The notes beneath the pieces are model-generated. The model was not told the origin of the DNA and did no database searches. It saw only the letters and a list, made by a program, of their open reading frames with translations. Below, in pieces: positions 34,481 to 44,264 of a stretch of DNA of 64,000 bases (position 1 is the stretch's first letter; every line of letters starts with the position of its first letter). Origin of the DNA: Ignavibacteriae bacterium HGW-Ignavibacteriae-1 (GTDB taxonomy: Bacteria; Bacteroidota; Ignavibacteria; Kapaibacteriales; UBA2268); contig PGYU01000004.1 of the NCBI GenBank assembly GCA_002839825.1, forward strand, positions 62,001-126,000, written 5' to 3'. The translations under genes were made by a program, and so were the position numbers.

Positions 34481-36436
34481 ATGAAAAAAGTCACTTTGAA
34501 ACTTGCTTTTTTGATATTTTTTGCACAAATATCGGCTGCGTTTTGTGAATTCAATTTGCCGCCAAACCCTGTAAATTATTTTGAACAACCTTTCAATGTT
34601 GTCAACTACGATTTCCATATTACATTTGACAATCCCGCAGATAAATATATAGAAGGAATTTGTCAAATCACTTTTATTAGCAAAAGCCTATCGCCGGAAC
34701 AAAGATTCTATTTCCACTTGTGGGGACCCGAAATAGACTCGGTTTTCCTCAATTCGGAGCGAGTGGAATTCTACGAAGCAGGAGATGTCGAATCCGGTAC
34801 GGCATGTTATTTCATCAATTACGTTCCGACGGAAGCAGACGAACGCTTCGTTGCCAAGATTTATTACCGTGGAAACATGATTTCCGAAGGTGGTGATATG
34901 GATTTCGGTGGAGTGCATTATGATGATGAGATTTTATATTCGATAGGCGTGGGTTTCAATAATAATTTTGTTTCTGCTACACGCGCGTGGCTTCCATGCT
35001 TCGACCATCCTTCCGACAAAGCGGAGGTAGTTGCCCGATTCGACGTTCCTGCAAAATATACTGTTGCTTCTATCGGCGCATTTGCTTCCAAAAGTGAAAC
35101 TGATAATGGCAGAAGTGTATATACGTACAAAAGTTTTGACGACATCGCCACTTATCTGATGACATTTGCTGTCGGTGAATTCGACACAGTTCGCATTCAA
35201 CATCCTACCAAAAATTTACCGATGACAATTTATGCAAAAGCTAATCAAGTCGAAGCCGTTAGATATGCTTTTGAGACTTTGCCCGAAATTCTTGATGCTT
35301 ACGAAAGCTATTTCGGCGAATATCCTTTCGATAAATTGGACTACGTTCTGACGGAAAAAGGTTCGATGGAACATCAAACTTTGGTAAATATCGCGAGTTC
35401 AATTGTGATGAATGCCTATAATTCTCAAAACAAATATAATTCGACAATCATCCATGAACTCGCTCATATGTGGTTTGGGAATTCAGTTACGCCCTTTGAC
35501 TTCAGAGACGCTTGGTTGAATGAATCTTTTGCTTCATTTTGCGAAGCTTATATTTATGAGAAAATTTTCGACAAACCACGATACATCAAGCATCTTCGCG
35601 ACCAAGGCGTGATTTACTTCAATTATGGTGTTCCGCGAGAAGGAGCCCAACCGCTCTATGATTACGACAGAGCCAAAGCGAGCAACTATCCGATTACCAT
35701 TTACTACAAAGGCTCCAACGTGCTCAGCATATTGAGATATTTGGTAGGTGACGTAAAGTTCTTGGGTGCGCTCAATCACTATATCAGCAAGTATGCTTAT
35801 GGCAATGTAAATACCGAACAATTTATCAGCACTTTTGAGGAGTTCACCCAAACCGATTTTACCGAATTTTTTGACCAATGGGTCTATGAAGCAGGGTGGA
35901 TAGAGTTGCATTTAGACGTGATCTCGGTCATTGACAAAGGTGACGGGTCGTTTGAATCAAATGTGACACTCAGCCAAACACAAGCAAGTCAGGGCTTTCC
36001 CATTATTGAAACATTGATAGAGTTTTCGTATAGCCAAGTTGACATGACTCCGATTCACAAACTGCTTATGCTCGATGAAAATGAACAAACTGTTCAATTT
36101 GTCAGCGATGAGGTCACTTTCTCCTCAATTTCATCGTATAGAGTGAATTACGGGAATGATTTTGTTGTTCCCGCAAGAATTGTAAGATATACTTCAGTCG
36201 AAAGCCCTGAAATTGCGAAACCTTACGAAATCAACGATAATCAATTTACATTTGAAATTACAAGCGACTACACAGGTGGAATCGCTCTACTAACAGACCT
36301 CAACGGCAAACTTATCGAAAGTGTGAATTTTGACAAACAAAGTATTTCCTTCGATAAAAATATTTTCGCAAATGGTCTTTACTTCGTCATAATCAATTTG
36401 AATAATCATATTTACATCGAAAAATTTATTAAATAA
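34481..36436 (+). CDS. Secreted M1-family aminopeptidase with a probable T9SS tail
   Basis: A 651-residue zinc peptidase. A signal peptide (MKKVTLKLAFLIFFAQISAAF) fits the ATG at 34481, so upstream residues from 34415 are excluded. The gluzincin motif HELAH (325-329) is followed after 18 residues by Glu348 (AWLNESF), and KGSMEHQTLV is the exopeptidase (GAMEN-like) loop. The last 80 residues (LLTDLNGKLIESVNF then FANGLYFVIINLNNHIYIEKFIK) look like a type A sorting domain, so it is probably displayed on or released from the cell surface to trim peptides. It precedes yggS by 12 bp. Confidence 0.9.
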   Translation: MKKVTLKLAFLIFFAQISAAFCEFNLPPNPVNYFEQPFNVVNYDFHITFDNPADKYIEGICQITFISKSLSPEQRFYFHLWGPEIDSVFLNSERVEFYEAGDVESGTACYFINYVPTEADERFVAKIYYRGNMISEGGDMDFGGVHYDDEILYSIGVGFNNNFVSATRAWLPCFDHPSDKAEVVARFDVPAKYTVASIGAFASKSETDNGRSVYTYKSFDDIATYLMTFAVGEFDTVRIQHPTKNLPMTIYAKANQVEAVRYAFETLPEILDAYESYFGEYPFDKLDYVLTEKGSMEHQTLVNIASSIVMNAYNSQNKYNSTIIHELAHMWFGNSVTPFDFRDAWLNESFASFCEAYIYEKIFDKPRYIKHLRDQGVIYFNYGVPREGAQPLYDYDRAKASNYPITIYYKGSNVLSILRYLVGDVKFLGALNHYISKYAYGNVNTEQFISTFEEFTQTDFTEFFDQWVYEAGWIELHLDVISVIDKGDGSFESNVTLSQTQASQGFPIIETLIEFSYSQVDMTPIHKLLMLDENEQTVQFVSDEVTFSSISSYRVNYGNDFVVPARIVRYTSVESPEIAKPYEINDNQFTFEITSDYTGGIALLTDLNGKLIESVNFDKQSISFDKNIFANGLYFVIINLNNHIYIEKFIK

Positions 36437-36448
36437 AGCACCGGAAAA

Positions 36449-37162
36449 ATGAACGAAAGAGTTAAATTGCTCAAACAAAGATTTGATATAATTACACAAA
36501 ATGCCGAAAAAGCGGCATTGGAAGCCAATAGGAAAATTGAAGACGTTAAGATTATTGCAGTGTCCAAAATTCAAAAATTCGACCATGTGGCTGATGCTGT
36601 CGAAGCCGGATTGAAATACTTCGGCGAAAATTATGTTGCAGAGTTGCGCGAGAAGCACGACCAATTGACAGAAATCGGCGTCTCAGTGCCGGAATGGCAT
36701 TTCATCGGACATTTGCAATCAAATAAAGTCAAATACATTGCCGAATTTATCACAATGATTCATTCGGTGGATTCGCTCAAATTAGCTGAAGAGATTGACA
36801 AACGTGCACTGCAACACGAGCGGATTATTGATGTTTTAATCCAAATCAACACAAGCGGCGAAGATTCCAAATCGGGGATTGAACCTGAGGACGCTGCCGA
36901 ACTTGCCGAACAAATAATGAAACTGAAAAACGTGAAATTGAAAGGATTGATGACTATTGGCACTTTCACGGATGACGAGAGCCTGCAACGCGGCGAGTTC
37001 ACACTTTTGAGAAATACTTTGAAATCAATCAATGAAAAATTAGGCACAGATTTGGTAGAGCTTTCTATGGGAATGACCGGTGATTATGCCGTTGCAATCA
37101 GCGAAGGAGCCACAATGGTGCGCATCGGAACTGCGATTTTTGGTGAACGAGTTTACAATTAA
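36449..37162 (+). CDS. YggS-family PLP homeostasis protein
   Basis: A 237-residue single-domain alanine-racemase-fold protein. The PLP lysine lies in IIAVSKIQKFDHVADAVEAGL, followed by YFGENYVAEL, FIGHLQSNKVKYI, and GLMTIGTF with the C-terminal SMGMTGDYAVAISEGATMVRIGTAIFG. The family has no catalytic domain and balances PLP levels. It sits between an M1 peptidase and a purine nucleoside phosphorylase, all on the plus strand with short gaps. Confidence 0.94.
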   Translation: MNERVKLLKQRFDIITQNAEKAALEANRKIEDVKIIAVSKIQKFDHVADAVEAGLKYFGENYVAELREKHDQLTEIGVSVPEWHFIGHLQSNKVKYIAEFITMIHSVDSLKLAEEIDKRALQHERIIDVLIQINTSGEDSKSGIEPEDAAELAEQIMKLKNVKLKGLMTIGTFTDDESLQRGEFTLLRNTLKSINEKLGTDLVELSMGMTGDYAVAISEGATMVRIGTAIFGERVYN

Positions 37163-37179
37163 TATTTTTTTGAGGAAAA

Positions 37180-37992
37180 ATGCTTACTAAAATTAAAGAA
37201 TCTTTACAGTCAATCAGAAACGTTACAAATTTCATCCCCGAAGTGGGTATCATTCTCGGTACCGGATTGGGCAATCTGGGTTCTGAAATTATCATAGAGA
37301 ACGAATTATCGTATCACCATATTCAACATTTCCCGATTTCGACAGTCGAATCTCACGCAGGGAATCTCATATTCGGCAAATTAAGCGGTAAAAATGTCGT
37401 AGCAATGAGCGGCAGATTCCATCTTTACGAAGGTTATTCAATGTCTGATATTACTCTGCCCGTCAGAGTGATGAAGGAATTAGGCGTAAAAACCTTGCTC
37501 GTATCGAATGCTTGCGGCTCGGTCAATACATATTTCCGCAGATGCGACTTAATGATTATTGATGACCATATCAATTTGATGGGTTCAAGCCCGCTTATTG
37601 GCAAACATTATGATGAATTCGGTCCGCGATTTGTTGATTTGAGCCAACCTTATTCGCAAAGATTAATCAAATTCGCCGAAGATATCGCCTTAGAGCATCA
37701 TATTCCGGTCAAAAAAGGCGTCTATGCAGCTATGTCCGGACCCAATCTGGAAACACGAGCAGAATATAGAATGTTGCAAGTTATCGGAGCTGATGTTATT
37801 GGAATGAGTACGATTCCCGAAGTAATTGTTGCCAATCAAATCGGGCTCGAAGTCTTTGCTGCATCTATTATCACCGACGAGTGCTATCCCGATGCTTTGA
37901 CGGCAATTAGTTTCGAAGAAATGGTGGAAGCTGCAAATCTGACTGTTCCGAAATTAACTGTGATTTTCCGTGAACTAATAAAACGACTTTAA
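37180..37992 (+). CDS. Purine nucleoside phosphorylase (trimeric class)
   Basis: A 270-residue enzyme that splits purine nucleosides with phosphate to base and ribose-1-phosphate. Visible are GIILGTGLGNLG (phosphate loop), VESHAGNLIFGKLSGKNV, VSNACGSVN, MSGPNLETRAEYRML and GADVIGMSTIPEVIVA. The residue equivalent to Asn243 of mammalian enzymes appears to be Asp (SIITDECYPD), a form I recall from Bacteroidota enzymes, which might alter 6-oxo versus 6-amino preference. GAGG precedes the ATG. Confidence 0.93.
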   Translation: MLTKIKESLQSIRNVTNFIPEVGIILGTGLGNLGSEIIIENELSYHHIQHFPISTVESHAGNLIFGKLSGKNVVAMSGRFHLYEGYSMSDITLPVRVMKELGVKTLLVSNACGSVNTYFRRCDLMIIDDHINLMGSSPLIGKHYDEFGPRFVDLSQPYSQRLIKFAEDIALEHHIPVKKGVYAAMSGPNLETRAEYRMLQVIGADVIGMSTIPEVIVANQIGLEVFAASIITDECYPDALTAISFEEMVEAANLTVPKLTVIFRELIKRL

Positions 37993-38053
37993 TTGCAACT
38001 TTTTTCGATTCGATGTGTCTTTAGAATATTGAAAGATAATCAACAATAAAAAA

Positions 38054-39088
38054 ATGAAAATATTTACTCTTTTAATATTAATTGCACTAATTGCCTCGTG
38101 CAGTGCGAAAGAAAAAGTCGTCAATCCCATTGATGAGAACCGTTCTTTCATGATTTCTACCGATGTCGGTGGATATTCGCTCAAGGGTATTAATTTACCA
38201 TCCGGAAATATTCACGAGGAAGATTACTATCGTAAATTTTTCGCTGAAGAAGCTAAAAACAAAATAACTGCCATCGCCGATAATGGAATGGATGTTTTTT
38301 TCTTTGTGCCGGAGGATATGAAAATTCTTGTGGTAGGGAAGTCGGACATGCTGATGAAAGCAGTTATTGATTTCGCTCCATACGGATTAAAACCGGTCTC
38401 TATTACATTTGCAAATGCAACTGACGCATATGTACTCAACCAAGAAAGCAATGATGTATCAATAGTTGACCTTACCGTTTACGAAGTGGCAAGAAATATA
38501 AAATGTGGCATTCAACCAGTCGGGATAAGCTCCTACGGCAATCAAGTTTATATTACAGACAAAGTTGCCAACCTAGTTCACGTAATTGACACTCGCACGA
38601 GAGCAGTTGAAGAATCAATACCAGTGCATCCCGGTCCCACTTTCATTCGATTCACCGACGATGGCAAAAGCGCGATTGTGATATCATCAGGGGTTAGCGG
38701 CACCGAAGAAAATCCTATGAAAGACAATGCTATGGTGACATATATTGATGTGGAAACAAGAACTGTGTCGTCAACACTTGATTTAGGCTTTGGGCAAATG
38801 GCAGCTCTCGACCAATATCCGCGGGGATTTGAAGTTACCGAAACGGAATGGGGATTTGTGCAAACTCAAATGGGGCTATTCAGATTGGATCTGCGAAATC
38901 CCGATAAAATCGCTCTGATGTTGAGAATCGCTTACGACGGAATTGCATATAATCGTGTAAATTCTGAACTGATACTATATACTTCAGGCGATAATTCCGA
39001 AATTTCCTTAGCTGATGATAGTACGGCAGAAATTTTTCAAAAGGGTAAGTTCGCCGGTAAAATTTTCGCAATTTATCCCAATAATTGA
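38054..39088 (+). CDS. Lipoprotein with YncE-like beta-propeller
   Basis: A 344-residue protein with a lipoprotein signal ending LIASC (Cys16 would be lipidated). The rest resembles surface-protein propellers of the YncE type: VLNQESNDVSIVDLTVYEVARNIKCGIQPVGIS and VYITDKVANLVHVIDTRTRAVEESIPVHPGPTFIRF. Such propellers usually bind proteins or other partners; no catalytic site is seen. Its TGA overlaps the ATG of the following phosphatase gene by 1 nt, so the two are translationally coupled. Confidence 0.85.
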   Translation: MKIFTLLILIALIASCSAKEKVVNPIDENRSFMISTDVGGYSLKGINLPSGNIHEEDYYRKFFAEEAKNKITAIADNGMDVFFFVPEDMKILVVGKSDMLMKAVIDFAPYGLKPVSITFANATDAYVLNQESNDVSIVDLTVYEVARNIKCGIQPVGISSYGNQVYITDKVANLVHVIDTRTRAVEESIPVHPGPTFIRFTDDGKSAIVISSGVSGTEENPMKDNAMVTYIDVETRTVSSTLDLGFGQMAALDQYPRGFEVTETEWGFVQTQMGLFRLDLRNPDKIALMLRIAYDGIAYNRVNSELILYTSGDNSEISLADDSTAEIFQKGKFAGKIFAIYPNN

Positions 39089-40758
39089 TGGCTAATTCGA
39101 ACTTTATAAATCTGAGTTCTTTGCTCGAACTTAGCGCCAAACTCTACGAAAGTGGCGACAAATCATCAATCTTGAATATTTCCCTTCTAAGTTTGATGGG
39201 CAAATTACTCATCACAAGCGGCGTTATCCTCTCGAACGAATCGGGTAGACTAGTTCCGATTATCCAAAAAGGTCACACAGCGCTCGATTTTTATAAGCTG
39301 ATGAATAAATTCAATCCCGACAAATATGTTTCAATCACCGAATCCACCGAATTAGACAGTATAAGATACATAATTCCAATTCGCAAACAAGATAAACTCT
39401 ATGCTTTGATTTGTTTGAGCAACCCGCTGATACCTCATGATTTGAGCGAAGATGAGAAAAAGTACATCGAACTATTGTCCTCGATTACTGCTAATGCTAT
39501 CAATAATTCATTTATGCTCGAATCCTACAAACGCGAAAGAAGCGTCGCAGAGCGGCGTAGTCAGCTTCTTTCGGCATTGTACGAAGTGAGTCGCGATTTT
39601 GGGAGTTTGCTCTCCCACGATGAAATTATCAAAACGCTCTCTTTGACCGTGATGGGACAATTGACCGTTTCAAAATTTGCCGTTTTTATCGAAAACGACA
39701 AGAAGCAATTCCATAAAATTATTGATAGAATCGGACTGGAAGTTTCCGAATCTCTATTGCGCGAACTGCTTGTATGCGAGACTGCGACTCCAATCGAAAA
39801 ATCTGATTTGAGCCACGAAGCCTATCAATTCTGTGTCAAAAAGCATATCGCTGTGATTTCGCCGATGAAAGTGCAGGGGAACAAAAGCGGAGTTTTGCTG
39901 ATTGGCAATCGGATGAACGAGCAACCTTTTAATTCCGATAATTTGATTTTTATCGAGGCAATTGGCAATACTGCAATGGCAGCGCTCGAAAATGAAAGGC
40001 TATTTACGGAAGAAATCGAGAAAAAACGGCTTGAAAGCGAGATTTCGATTGCTCTCGAAATTCAGAAAAATTTATTGCCCAAAAGCCCACCTGTCACAAA
40101 GAATTTCGATATTTTTGGCTTTTCCTTGCCAACTTATCAGGTTGGGGGAGACTATTTCGATTATATCAAAATTGACGAAAATCGCCTTTTGCTTGCTATT
40201 GCTGATGTTTCGGGGAAAGGAATCCCTGCATCTTTGATTATGGCAAACACTCAGGCGGCATTGAGAGTGCTCGCACACAACCAAATTGACCCAGTTTCGA
40301 TTGCAAATCAAATTAATTCATTACTTTACGAAAACACAAGTCCCGACAAGTTTGTTACTTGCTTTTTTGGTGTGCTCGACCAAACTAATAACCAGTTCAC
40401 GTATTTAAATGCGGGGCACAATCCACCATATTTGTTCAAATCCGACAATACGATGCACGAATTGCACGAAGGCGGGCTGATACTGGGTTTTATGGAGCAT
40501 GATTTTGGCTATAACACCGGAAATATTGTTTTGGAAAGTGGCGATTTAATCATAATGTTCACCGACGGCGTGACCGAGTCGCACAATGAAAAAAAAGAGG
40601 AATATGGCGAAGAAAGGCTGATTAATCTAATCAAGGAAGTGAAGCACCTCAATTCATTCGATATCGCTCAAGCAATTTCAGCCGATGTAAAGAAATTTGC
40701 CGGTAATGCACCCCAATTCGATGATATTACAACTATAGTGTTGAAATGTTTGGGGTAA
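39088..40758 (+). CDS. GAF-type sensor with SpoIIE/PP2C phosphatase domain
   Basis: A 556-residue cytoplasmic protein. Two N-terminal GAF-like regions (about 10-145 and 165-300) are followed by a short coiled linker (EKKRLESEISIALEIQKNLLP) and a SpoIIE-type PP2C domain. The latter has YQVGGDYFDYIKI and LLAIADVSGKGIPASLIMA (metal-binding Asp residues), NAGHNPPYLF, and IIMFTDGVTESHN. RsbU-like phosphatases activate partner-switching cascades by dephosphorylating anti-anti-sigma proteins. No STAS or kinase gene is close. Coupled to the upstream lipoprotein gene. Confidence 0.92.
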   Translation: MANSNFINLSSLLELSAKLYESGDKSSILNISLLSLMGKLLITSGVILSNESGRLVPIIQKGHTALDFYKLMNKFNPDKYVSITESTELDSIRYIIPIRKQDKLYALICLSNPLIPHDLSEDEKKYIELLSSITANAINNSFMLESYKRERSVAERRSQLLSALYEVSRDFGSLLSHDEIIKTLSLTVMGQLTVSKFAVFIENDKKQFHKIIDRIGLEVSESLLRELLVCETATPIEKSDLSHEAYQFCVKKHIAVISPMKVQGNKSGVLLIGNRMNEQPFNSDNLIFIEAIGNTAMAALENERLFTEEIEKKRLESEISIALEIQKNLLPKSPPVTKNFDIFGFSLPTYQVGGDYFDYIKIDENRLLLAIADVSGKGIPASLIMANTQAALRVLAHNQIDPVSIANQINSLLYENTSPDKFVTCFFGVLDQTNNQFTYLNAGHNPPYLFKSDNTMHELHEGGLILGFMEHDFGYNTGNIVLESGDLIIMFTDGVTESHNEKKEEYGEERLINLIKEVKHLNSFDIAQAISADVKKFAGNAPQFDDITTIVLKCLG

Positions 40759-40761
40759 CTA

Positions 40762-42666
40762 TTATTCTTTGACAGCTTGCTCCAAAAAGCCAAACACAAA
40801 CTCAAATGAATTCAAGTTGAAATTCAATCTGCCATCTTCCACTTCCAATGATTGACCGGAATAGCTCTCGAAACGAATATTTCCTTCCATACTGGAAATC
40901 TGCACTGATTGCGGCGATTCGGGGTTGAAATTTGCAACGAACAATAACTCCGAATTACAGCTTTTTGCTCGTCTCAAAAATGCGACGATGTCCTGTGAGC
41001 TTTCCAATAGCATGAATTCATAGTCTTGCGAGAATATTTCCGGATATTTTGCATAAAATTCGTTCACGGATTTAATCGCATTTATAATATTTTGCCTATT
41101 TAGCCAATTCATCTCAATATTTGAAAAAAGTGGCAGAGTTTCAGCAGGGAATTTCTCAATTTGCTCAATTGTAAATCCCAATCCCGTATTTACCGGATTT
41201 TTTTCGCCCAACTCGAATCCCGAATGAATAAATTGTGGCACCGGAAGCACCATGCAAAGTGCATATATCATTGCGGAAAAATTTGAATCATCGAATCGGC
41301 TCGCGGCTCTTGGAGTATTATGATTTTCAGGCGTCGCAAAGAAATCAACGGCAAAATCATTGAATTGGAATCGTTTAATCAAATCTTTGATTCGTTCGGG
41401 ATTATGTGCGTCGAAAGGCAAATATCCCACTACGCAATCATAGCCTTCATCGGCTGATTGCTTCGATGGGACAAAATTTTCCTCCCAAATTATGAAATCT
41501 GCTTTGTCTTTTCGAGCTTCGCTGATTATTCGTTTGCGAAGTTTTTCGGGGAGAGCATGCCCCATATCAATCATCATTCCGTCCAATCCAAAATTTTGTT
41601 GCCAATGGGGAATGATGTCGGCGATGAAATCCCAAAGCTCTTTCACTTCGTAATTTTCCTTCGCCAATGCCAAATCGTACATCCGCACAGTATTATAAGC
41701 GATATAATTAAAATTGCTATGCTCGTACATTCGTGTGTAAGTGACGTCGCTCCAGACGGGCTGCACATCGTCGGGGGGCCAATCCGCAAATGCACACGGT
41801 ATCCGCACTTCAATCTTTTTGTTGAGAAGCCCACGAATCTTTGTTTCGACGCGTGCCACTTTCTTGGGTGTTTCGGTGAACATATCCTTGAAAACTTGGT
41901 GCGGTTGCGGCAAGTTCTTTAAGTCGCCGGATTCAATTTTGTTTTTAATCGTTGCAAGTTCAGAATTATTGAAAATTGGCGGACCGTATTGCTTCTCATT
42001 TTTCGCATCTTTGGCTCTGTTGTTGATTTTATCGCTTATCCAGTAGAACCAATCGGGATGCTCGAGCGAAAGGTCGCTATCCACAGACGCAGTCCTGAAT
42101 ACAAATTCCGTGACCAATTTAATTCCCGCCATATGAACGGCTTCGACAAATGCTTTAAATTGCACTTCGATATCAATGTCCAAAATTGTCTCGCCGAGTG
42201 TCTCTTCAATTTTCAGAGGATTGCGAATAGCGTATGGCGAACCAAGCGTTCCTTTCTTCTCGTCAATTCCGATTGAAGTCACCGGGAGTAAATATATGAT
42301 TGTAGTGCCGAGCGATTTGATATAAGGTAGTAATGCGATGCCCTTCAAGAATGTGCCTGTCTCTCTGAAACCCGTGTCAAGTGGCTCTATACCGATTGTA
42401 CCGTCCGCATTATGGTCAAAAGTTGCTGTATATCTCAAGAACATATTATAAATAATCGGCTTGTGAGGATTTGTCACGCTTTGATTTTCGGAATTGCGAA
42501 TAGCCTCGATTTTATTCAAATAAAAATCGAATGGATTTACGTTTTCTGAGCCGATTTCATCTGTATCAAGCCATAATTTCGGAATATGATAAGCAAATTC
42601 TTTACGTTTCTTCTTTTTCAGTTCTTTTAGTCTTTTCTCAACAATGCTCAAATAGCCCTGCAACAT
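40762..42666 (-). CDS. GH13 alpha-glucan-active enzyme, GlgE-like layout with an altered region IV
   Basis: A 634-residue TIM-barrel protein of the alpha-amylase family. Region I resembles GlgE (EFVFRTASVDSDLSLEHPDWF). The nucleophile region is GLDGMMIDMGHALPEKL with Asp367, and the acid/base Glu is in FIIWEENF. Region IV reads FFATPENHNTPR, where most GH13 enzymes have an Asp (NHD) and GlgE has TPD; here Glu or Asn replaces it. A C-terminal beta domain (ELLFVANFNPESPQSVQISS) follows. No signal peptide. It may transfer or rearrange alpha-glucans in the cytoplasm, but exact activity is uncertain. The stop lies 4 bp after the convergent phosphatase stop. Confidence 0.78.
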   Translation of the reverse strand: MLQGYLSIVEKRLKELKKKKRKEFAYHIPKLWLDTDEIGSENVNPFDFYLNKIEAIRNSENQSVTNPHKPIIYNMFLRYTATFDHNADGTIGIEPLDTGFRETGTFLKGIALLPYIKSLGTTIIYLLPVTSIGIDEKKGTLGSPYAIRNPLKIEETLGETILDIDIEVQFKAFVEAVHMAGIKLVTEFVFRTASVDSDLSLEHPDWFYWISDKINNRAKDAKNEKQYGPPIFNNSELATIKNKIESGDLKNLPQPHQVFKDMFTETPKKVARVETKIRGLLNKKIEVRIPCAFADWPPDDVQPVWSDVTYTRMYEHSNFNYIAYNTVRMYDLALAKENYEVKELWDFIADIIPHWQQNFGLDGMMIDMGHALPEKLRKRIISEARKDKADFIIWEENFVPSKQSADEGYDCVVGYLPFDAHNPERIKDLIKRFQFNDFAVDFFATPENHNTPRAASRFDDSNFSAMIYALCMVLPVPQFIHSGFELGEKNPVNTGLGFTIEQIEKFPAETLPLFSNIEMNWLNRQNIINAIKSVNEFYAKYPEIFSQDYEFMLLESSQDIVAFLRRAKSCNSELLFVANFNPESPQSVQISSMEGNIRFESYSGQSLEVEDGRLNFNLNSFEFVFGFLEQAVKE

Positions 42667-42750
42667 ATAAATTACCCCTGTCTAACAAAATATGAATGTC
42701 AAAAATACGTATTATTATGTAAAGAATGTTATATTTAAAAATCACCCTCA

Positions 42751-43602
42751 ATGAAAATTATAAGATTAGCGATATTAGTTTTTGTATTTGCTGCGACTCT
42801 ACCGAATTTGCTCTTATCTAATGACCCAAAGCCCAAAGCTGAGGATTTGGTCAAAATCGAACTGTTCACCGACCATGTGAAAGCATTGCCGGGAAGTACC
42901 TTCTTGCTGGCAATCAAATTCACAATCCAAAAAGATTGGCATACATATTGGGTCAATCCCGGTGATGCGGGATTACCGACAGTTGTCGAATTGGATTTGC
43001 CCGAAGGATGGCATTCAACCGAGATAATATTCCCGATACCCCAAAAAATCAAGTTCGACGAATTTGCAAATTATGGCTACGAAAAGGAAGTCATGCACAT
43101 GATGGCTGTAACAATCGCACCCAATGCCGAAATCGGAAATGTGAAGATTGATGCACTCATCAAATTCTTAGTTTGTAAGGAAGAATGTTTGACCGGAAGC
43201 AAGAAGCAGAGCTTTTCTATTAATGTGTCGCATATGCACGAATTTAATATTGATAATTTGCCCATTTTCGGGCAATTTACCTCTGAATTACCACTTAGAG
43301 AGCACCCAATAAATGCTGAGGCTTCGATAATAGGGGATAGATTGACACTCGATTTGTCCGGAATGGAATTAAATTATTCCAAAAATTTGACTTTCTTTCC
43401 AATCGAGGAAGGCTATATGGTCAATGGTGCTGAGCAAAAATTGACGAAAGCGGGCGCTTCGACTACTTTTGGATTGGTATTAGACCAATACAGGGAAGCA
43501 AACCCCGAGAGGATTAAAGGGCTGATTGTCTCCGATACGGCAATAATCGCAGATAAAGCTAATAGGGCTATTTATATTGATATTCCGACAATAAATAAAT
43601 AA
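42751..43602 (+). CDS. Exported DsbD-alpha-like protein
   Basis: A 283-residue protein with a signal peptide (MKIIRLAILVFVFAATLPNLLLS) and an immunoglobulin-like domain matching the N-terminal (alpha) domain of thiol:disulfide interchange protein DsbD. Motifs include WHTYWVNPGDAGLPT and IKFLVCKEECLTG, whose CxxxC pair corresponds to the redox cysteines of the alpha domain. The membrane and thioredoxin parts of DsbD are absent. A redoxin gene follows by 26 bp, so the two may form a periplasmic thiol-exchange pair. Confidence 0.85.
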   Translation: MKIIRLAILVFVFAATLPNLLLSNDPKPKAEDLVKIELFTDHVKALPGSTFLLAIKFTIQKDWHTYWVNPGDAGLPTVVELDLPEGWHSTEIIFPIPQKIKFDEFANYGYEKEVMHMMAVTIAPNAEIGNVKIDALIKFLVCKEECLTGSKKQSFSINVSHMHEFNIDNLPIFGQFTSELPLREHPINAEASIIGDRLTLDLSGMELNYSKNLTFFPIEEGYMVNGAEQKLTKAGASTTFGLVLDQYREANPERIKGLIVSDTAIIADKANRAIYIDIPTINK

Positions 43603-43628
43603 TTATTTTAAAATTTTAAGGGCATTTT

Positions 43629-44243
43629 ATGTATAAATTAATGATTTCGGTAATAGTTTTGCTTTTGATGAGCGTTTCGCTTTCAACAGCGGCAGAAAAA
43701 GCAGAGTTGGGTAAAGCCGCTCCAAAATTCACACTCGTGGACTCCAAAGGTGGAACACATTCTTTGGATAATTTCGCCGGAAAATGGGTTGTTTTGGAAT
43801 GGATTAATTTCGATTGCCCCTTTGTAGTCAGGCACTACAAGGAAAGCAATATGCAAAAGATTCAAAAACAATATACCGATAAAGGCGTGATTTGGTTGGG
43901 AATTTGTTCCTCTGCACCCGGCAAACAAGGTAATTTCGATAATGACGGCATAAACAAACGCTTGAGCGAAATGAGCATCAATATGACAGCATATTTGATT
44001 GATGAAGATGGGGCGGTCGGCAAAAAGTACGAAGCTAAAACGACGCCACACATGTTTATTGTCAATCCCGAGGGCGAGCTTGTGTACCAAGGTGCGATTG
44101 ACAGCATCCGCTCTACAGATATTGCGGACAATGCCAAAGCCGAAAATTATGTCATAAAAGCACTTGATGAAGGAATGGCAGGCAAAGCTATTTCCACCAA
44201 AACAACCACTGCATACGGTTGTTCAGTCAAATACGCAAATTAA
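43629..44243 (+). CDS. Exported thioredoxin-fold redoxin
   Basis: A 204-residue protein with a signal peptide (MYKLMISVIVLLLMSVSLSTAA) and an AhpC/TlpA-like thioredoxin fold: LGKAAPKFTLVDSKG, WVVLEWINFDCPFVVRHY and TTPHMFIVNPEGELVYQGAID. The active site holds one cysteine (CPFV) instead of CxxC, as in a subset of thiol peroxidase-like redoxins. A second Cys lies near the end (TAYGCSVKYAN) and could resolve it. It is the second gene after the DsbD-alpha-like gene. Confidence 0.88.
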   Translation: MYKLMISVIVLLLMSVSLSTAAEKAELGKAAPKFTLVDSKGGTHSLDNFAGKWVVLEWINFDCPFVVRHYKESNMQKIQKQYTDKGVIWLGICSSAPGKQGNFDNDGINKRLSEMSINMTAYLIDEDGAVGKKYEAKTTPHMFIVNPEGELVYQGAIDSIRSTDIADNAKAENYVIKALDEGMAGKAISTKTTTAYGCSVKYAN

Positions 44244-44264
44244 TTCTCCTAATCTAAAAATACA

